From assembly GCA_964472785.1 (NCBI GenBank), contig CAYYMH010000007.1, forward strand, positions 1 to 64,000: 64,000 nt of DNA. Reading direction: 5' to 3'. Source of the stretch: CAYYMH01 sp964472785. Its GTDB lineage: Bacteria > Zhuqueibacterota > Zhuqueibacteria > Thermofontimicrobiales > Thermofontimicrobiaceae. Each line of letters opens with the position of its first letter. Position 1 is the first letter of the stretch. The translations under genes were made by a program, and so were the position numbers. Shown here piece after piece: positions 60,655 through 64,000 of this stretch. The notes beneath the pieces were generated by a model that saw only the letters and a list, made by a program, of their open reading frames with translations, was not told the DNA's origin and did no database searches.

Positions 60655-62259
60655 ATGAATCAACTTAAATTTTTCGAGCCGAAGGAGAAAGATTTCTTAA
60701 ATTTTAAGGAAGCCAGTTATTGGGCATCTCAGTATTTAAAACGTAAAGTTACTATTTCAAATATTTCATATTTAGTTCAATATGGCAGAATTAAAAAATA
60801 TGGAAGTAATGGTAATCCACTAATTAAAATTAATGAGTTGAAAGAATACTATGATTCTTATGATAAAGAAAAACAATGGAAAAAGAAATTAGGTAAAGAT
60901 TTAAACTGGAATTTGTCATTTGTTGAATATAAAGAATCGGAGCGAACAAAACACGTTCACAGACTACATCCGTATAAAGGTAAATTTATACCTCAATTAG
61001 TAGAATATTTTCTTGATTCACATACAGATGATTTCAAGAAAAAGGCTTATTTTCATAAAGGTGATATTGTGCTTGACCCATTTTGTGGAAGCGGTACGAC
61101 ATTAGTTCAATCGAATGAATTGGGAATGCATGCAATCGGTATAGATGTTTCTGCGTTTAATGCAATGATTAGTAATGCCAAAGTTGAAAAGCATGATATC
61201 TTAAAGCTGAAAGAAGCAATTAATAAAATTACAATGAGTTTGGAGGATTTTCAAAAAGCAAAAAATAATGTGGCTTTCGAAGAACATTTACTTATTGAGC
61301 TATCAAAGTTCAACCAGAAATATTTTCCTTCACCCGATTATAAAAGAAAAGTAAACAGAAACGAAATTAACGAAAAAGAATATGCGAGAGATAAAGAACA
61401 GGAGTTTTTAAATATCTTTTTTGATTTGGTGGAAAAATATAAAATTAAAATTAAACAAGACAAAAATGGTTCTTTTTTAGAAAATTGGTTTTTATTTCCT
61501 GTGAGAGAAGAAATCGATTTTGTATTCAATGAAATAAAAAAAATCAAAGATAAAAATGTAAAGAAAGTGCTCGCTATAATTTTTAGTAGAACAGTACGTT
61601 CTTGTCGTGCAACTACACATGCAGATTTAGCGACCTTGAAAAAACCTGTAACAACTACCTATTATTGCAAGAAACATGGTAAAATATGTAAGCCAATTTT
61701 TTCAATTAGAGGTTGGTGGCAAAGGTATACAGTGGATACAATAAATCGTTTTAAAGAATTTGATAAGTTAAGGACAAAATCATTTCAAATCTGTTTAACT
61801 GGCGATGGTAGAACAATAGATATTTATAATGAAATAAAAAAGAAAAATGAAGAGCTTGCAGAATTAATGCTAAAGCAAAAGATCAAAGGGATTTTTTCAA
61901 GTCCTCCTTATGTTGGACTCATTGATTATCATGAACAACATGCATATTCATATGAAATATTTGGATTTGATCGAAATGATGACTTGGAAATTGGACCTCT
62001 TTCAAAAGGTCAAGGAAAAGAAGCTAGATATTTATATAAATTAGGGATAGCTGAAGTTCTTAAAAACTGTAAGAAATATCTCCAGAAAGATTATGACGTC
62101 TTTTTAGTAGCTAATGATAAATATAATCTTTATCCTGACATAGCTAAGTTAGCTGATATGAAAATTGTTAATCGATTTAAGCGCCCGGTGTTGAATAGAG
62201 TAGAAAAAGATAGAGCAAATGCTTATGCAGAAATAATCTTTCATTTAAAGGAAGAATAA
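60655..62259 (+). CDS. Type II DNA methyltransferase (N4-cytosine/N6-adenine type)
   Basis: A 534-residue AdoMet-dependent DNA methyltransferase. Motif I DPFCGSGTT is at 141-149 and motif IV SPPY at 416-419, the SPPY form being common among N4-cytosine methylases. A predicted helix-turn-helix-like N-terminal segment is present at about 14-65 (FKEASYWASQYL). The long region between motif I and motif IV could hold the target-recognition domain, an alpha-class-like order. ATG follows TGGAG. The DNA is much more AT-rich than its neighbours, and the gene ends one base before the endonuclease gene, forming a restriction-modification pair. Confidence 0.85.
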   Translation: MNQLKFFEPKEKDFLNFKEASYWASQYLKRKVTISNISYLVQYGRIKKYGSNGNPLIKINELKEYYDSYDKEKQWKKKLGKDLNWNLSFVEYKESERTKHVHRLHPYKGKFIPQLVEYFLDSHTDDFKKKAYFHKGDIVLDPFCGSGTTLVQSNELGMHAIGIDVSAFNAMISNAKVEKHDILKLKEAINKITMSLEDFQKAKNNVAFEEHLLIELSKFNQKYFPSPDYKRKVNRNEINEKEYARDKEQEFLNIFFDLVEKYKIKIKQDKNGSFLENWFLFPVREEIDFVFNEIKKIKDKNVKKVLAIIFSRTVRSCRATTHADLATLKKPVTTTYYCKKHGKICKPIFSIRGWWQRYTVDTINRFKEFDKLRTKSFQICLTGDGRTIDIYNEIKKKNEELAELMLKQKIKGIFSSPPYVGLIDYHEQHAYSYEIFGFDRNDDLEIGPLSKGQGKEARYLYKLGIAEVLKNCKKYLQKDYDVFLVANDKYNLYPDIAKLADMKIVNRFKRPVLNRVEKDRANAYAEIIFHLKEE

Positions 62260-62260
62260 A

Positions 62261-63034
62261 ATGTCTCTTACAGTGGAACAAAAAGAAAAAATTGAAATTA
62301 CTATAAAGAAAAGTATGAGAAGAAAGTTTCAAACTTACAATCCAGAAACTAAGAATATGCCGTTTCAATATAGGTTACTTGGTCGAGATAGAATGGCATT
62401 ATTTTCATTTATTCATTCTTTAAATACTACATTTGGGACATCTATTTTTGAGCCGGTGGCGGAAACGATAGCTAGTTTAAACTTTGAATTTGCACAAAAA
62501 CAATATGTAGTTGGTGATATAATTAGTGAACAAGCCCAATCAGAAATTCAAAGAATTATGAATGAACTGACAATGGGAAAAAGTCCGAATAAAGAAGAGG
62601 AAATTGAAAGAATAAGAGAAGTCTGCAACAAAGGTAAAATGAATAAGTTAAGAACTGTAAAGGTGGATTTGTTTGTACAAAGTAATGATGGTACAGCTCA
62701 TTTATTTGACTTAAAAACTGCAAAACCCAATATTTCTAACTTCAAAGATTTTAAAAGAACATTGCTGGAATGGATTGCCATCTATTTAGCAAAGAATCCA
62801 AGATCAAAAGTCGAGTCTTATATTGCTATTCCGTACAATCCTTATGAACCAAAACCTTATGAAAGATGGACATTAAAAGGTATGCTAGATTTGGATCGTG
62901 AATTAAAAGTAGCTGATGAGTTGTGGGATTTTCTCGGGAAAGATGGATCATATACAGAATTATTAAATTGTTTTGAGAGAGTGGGAATTGAATTAAGACC
63001 TGAAATTGATGCATATTTTTCGAAATTTAAATGA
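62261..63034 (+). CDS. Type II restriction endonuclease, TdeIII-like
   Basis: A 257-residue protein that by memory resembles the TdeIII/MjaII family of type II endonucleases, whose studied members recognise GGNCC. The PD-(D/E)XK-like core appears as VD136LFVQSNDGTAHLFD150LK152, with D136, D150 and K152 as catalytic candidates, followed by TAKPN. The specificity of this protein cannot be read from the sequence. It starts one base after the methyltransferase stop behind AAGGAAGA. The strong AT bias suggests transfer with its partner. Confidence 0.75.
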   Translation: MSLTVEQKEKIEITIKKSMRRKFQTYNPETKNMPFQYRLLGRDRMALFSFIHSLNTTFGTSIFEPVAETIASLNFEFAQKQYVVGDIISEQAQSEIQRIMNELTMGKSPNKEEEIERIREVCNKGKMNKLRTVKVDLFVQSNDGTAHLFDLKTAKPNISNFKDFKRTLLEWIAIYLAKNPRSKVESYIAIPYNPYEPKPYERWTLKGMLDLDRELKVADELWDFLGKDGSYTELLNCFERVGIELRPEIDAYFSKFK

Positions 63035-63238
63035 CATAATTAACTATTTGATTTTTTTAACGGAAAAATTAATGTTAATGTCAATTTTTTTTGGTTGTGT
63101 CTTATCTAATGAAACTTTATAATATTCATGTCAAGGAATAAACTTTTTCATTCAATTGTAACCTGAATTTCTTAAATTTAAGTTTAATTTTTGTATGATA
63201 ACGATGAGAATTATATTTGATAAGGAGATGAATTTTAC

Positions 63239-64000
63239 ATGAAACGGATTGCACTTTTATCAAGCGGTGGCGATGCGCCGGGGATGAATGCTTTTATTCG
63301 GGCGGTGGTTCGTACCGCGATAAATAACGGATGTGAGGCATTTGGCGTAAAGCGTGGCTATCAGGGGTTGATTGATGGTGATATTGATCCAATGGATAAA
63401 CGATCGGTGAGTAATATTTTGCAGCGAGGGGGAACGATTTTGCATACGGCGCGGTGTGAAGAATTCAAAACCAAAAAAGGAGTCAGACAAGCGATTCGCA
63501 ATCTGAACAGTTATAATATTGAAGGTCTGGTTGTGCTTGGCGGGGACGGTTCTTTAACAGGCGCGATGAAATTACATGAAGCCGGCTTCAAGGTCGTCGG
63601 CGCGCCCGGAACAATTGACAATGACTTGCCGGGCACGGATATGTCCATTGGTGTCGATACGGCATTAAATACGGTTTTGGATGCCATTGATCGAATCAAG
63701 GAAACAGCCTCTTCTCATCAACGTGCGTTTTTAGTTGAGGTTATGGGGAGAGATTGCGGCTATATCGCCCTGATTTCCGGAATCATTGGTGGCGCTGAAA
63801 TGATTCTGATTCCGGAACAAAAATTCGAATTAAATGATGTCGTCAAAACGGTTGAAAAAGCCTATATGAGCGGAAAGTCACATTGTATTATTATCGTGGC
63901 AGAAGGAGCAAACCATACAACGCACGAGATTAAAAAAGCGCTGGATCAAAATGTGGAAGAAGCCGGATTTGAATCCCGGGTCACGATACTGGGGCATTTA
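63239..64000 (+). CDS. pfkA: ATP-dependent 6-phosphofructokinase, 3' end beyond window
   Basis: First 254 codons of the glycolytic enzyme that phosphorylates fructose 6-phosphate. Residues GGDAPGMN (10-17), GGDGS (101-105), PGTIDND (123-129, including D127 and D129) and EVMGRDCG (167-174) match the E. coli numbering. Glycine at 104 and at 124 points to ATP rather than pyrophosphate as donor. ATG is preceded by AAGGAG (63222-63227) with a slightly long 11-base spacing. The reading frame remains open at the window edge, so the gene is incomplete here. Confidence 0.95.
   Translation, partial: MKRIALLSSGGDAPGMNAFIRAVVRTAINNGCEAFGVKRGYQGLIDGDIDPMDKRSVSNILQRGGTILHTARCEEFKTKKGVRQAIRNLNSYNIEGLVVLGGDGSLTGAMKLHEAGFKVVGAPGTIDNDLPGTDMSIGVDTALNTVLDAIDRIKETASSHQRAFLVEVMGRDCGYIALISGIIGGAEMILIPEQKFELNDVVKTVEKAYMSGKSHCIIIVAEGANHTTHEIKKALDQNVEEAGFESRVTILGHL

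Noticed and set aside
1..64000. tRNA genes, CRISPR arrays, transposases or phage genes
   Set aside because: I looked at intergenic regions for tRNA-type T-loops, regular short repeats and transposase motifs and saw none. A dedicated scan could still find something small.

Overview
The window looks like a chromosomal segment of a Gram-negative bacterium of the FCB superphylum, outside classical Bacteroidetes (Calditrichota, Marinimicrobia, KSB1 or Ignavibacteria-like). The evidence is many outer-membrane TonB-dependent receptors with an N-terminal carboxypeptidase-regulatory-like domain, several PorV/PorQ-family barrels, proteins ending in type IX secretion (T9SS) sorting domains, and no SusD. 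The placement is an inference from gene content. The DNA is moderately AT-rich, and TTG start codons are common.

1-8.5 kb: the 3' part of the spc operon and the alpha operon in canonical order (rplF, rplR, rpsE, rpmD, rplO, secY, adk, map, infA, rpmJ, rpsM, rpsK, rpsD, rpoA, rplQ), closed by a hairpin terminator. 8.6-11.8 kb (minus strand): an iron operon transcribed fur - feoB - dtxR/feoA-like, with a sigma70-like promoter and a near-consensus Fur box before fur. 11.9-14.9 kb (minus strand): a large secreted FG-GAP propeller protein with a canonical T9SS type A tail.

15.3-50.3 kb: the most striking part. Four successive modules have the same order: TonB-dependent receptor, then a large secreted protein with a paralogous N-terminal region and a variant sorting domain (PNPY type), then a PorV/PorQ-like outer-membrane barrel. 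Module 1 adds another predicted barrel. Module 3 is followed by a GWxTD-like protein. Module 4 is headed by an RpiR-type regulator with tandem operator-like repeats and an M20 (PepT-like) peptidase, and is followed by a T9SS propeller protein. I read each module as a SusCD-like uptake unit in which a T9SS-exported surface protein with its own PorV-type carrier stands where SusD would be. This is a hypothesis from synteny.

50.4-57.1 kb: a zinc region. A GNAT acetyltransferase diverges from zur - unknown membrane protein - znuA - znuC - znuB, with a perfect 20-bp palindrome (candidate Zur box) between them. A convergent TonB-dependent receptor is a plausible zinc or metallophore receptor. 57.2-60.4 kb: a secreted BNR/sortilin-like propeller protein. 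60.6-63.0 kb: an AT-rich type II restriction-modification pair (SPPY methyltransferase and a TdeIII-like endonuclease), probably horizontally acquired. 63.2-64.0 kb: the 5' part of pfkA, cut by the window edge. I saw no tRNA or rRNA gene, CRISPR array or transposase.
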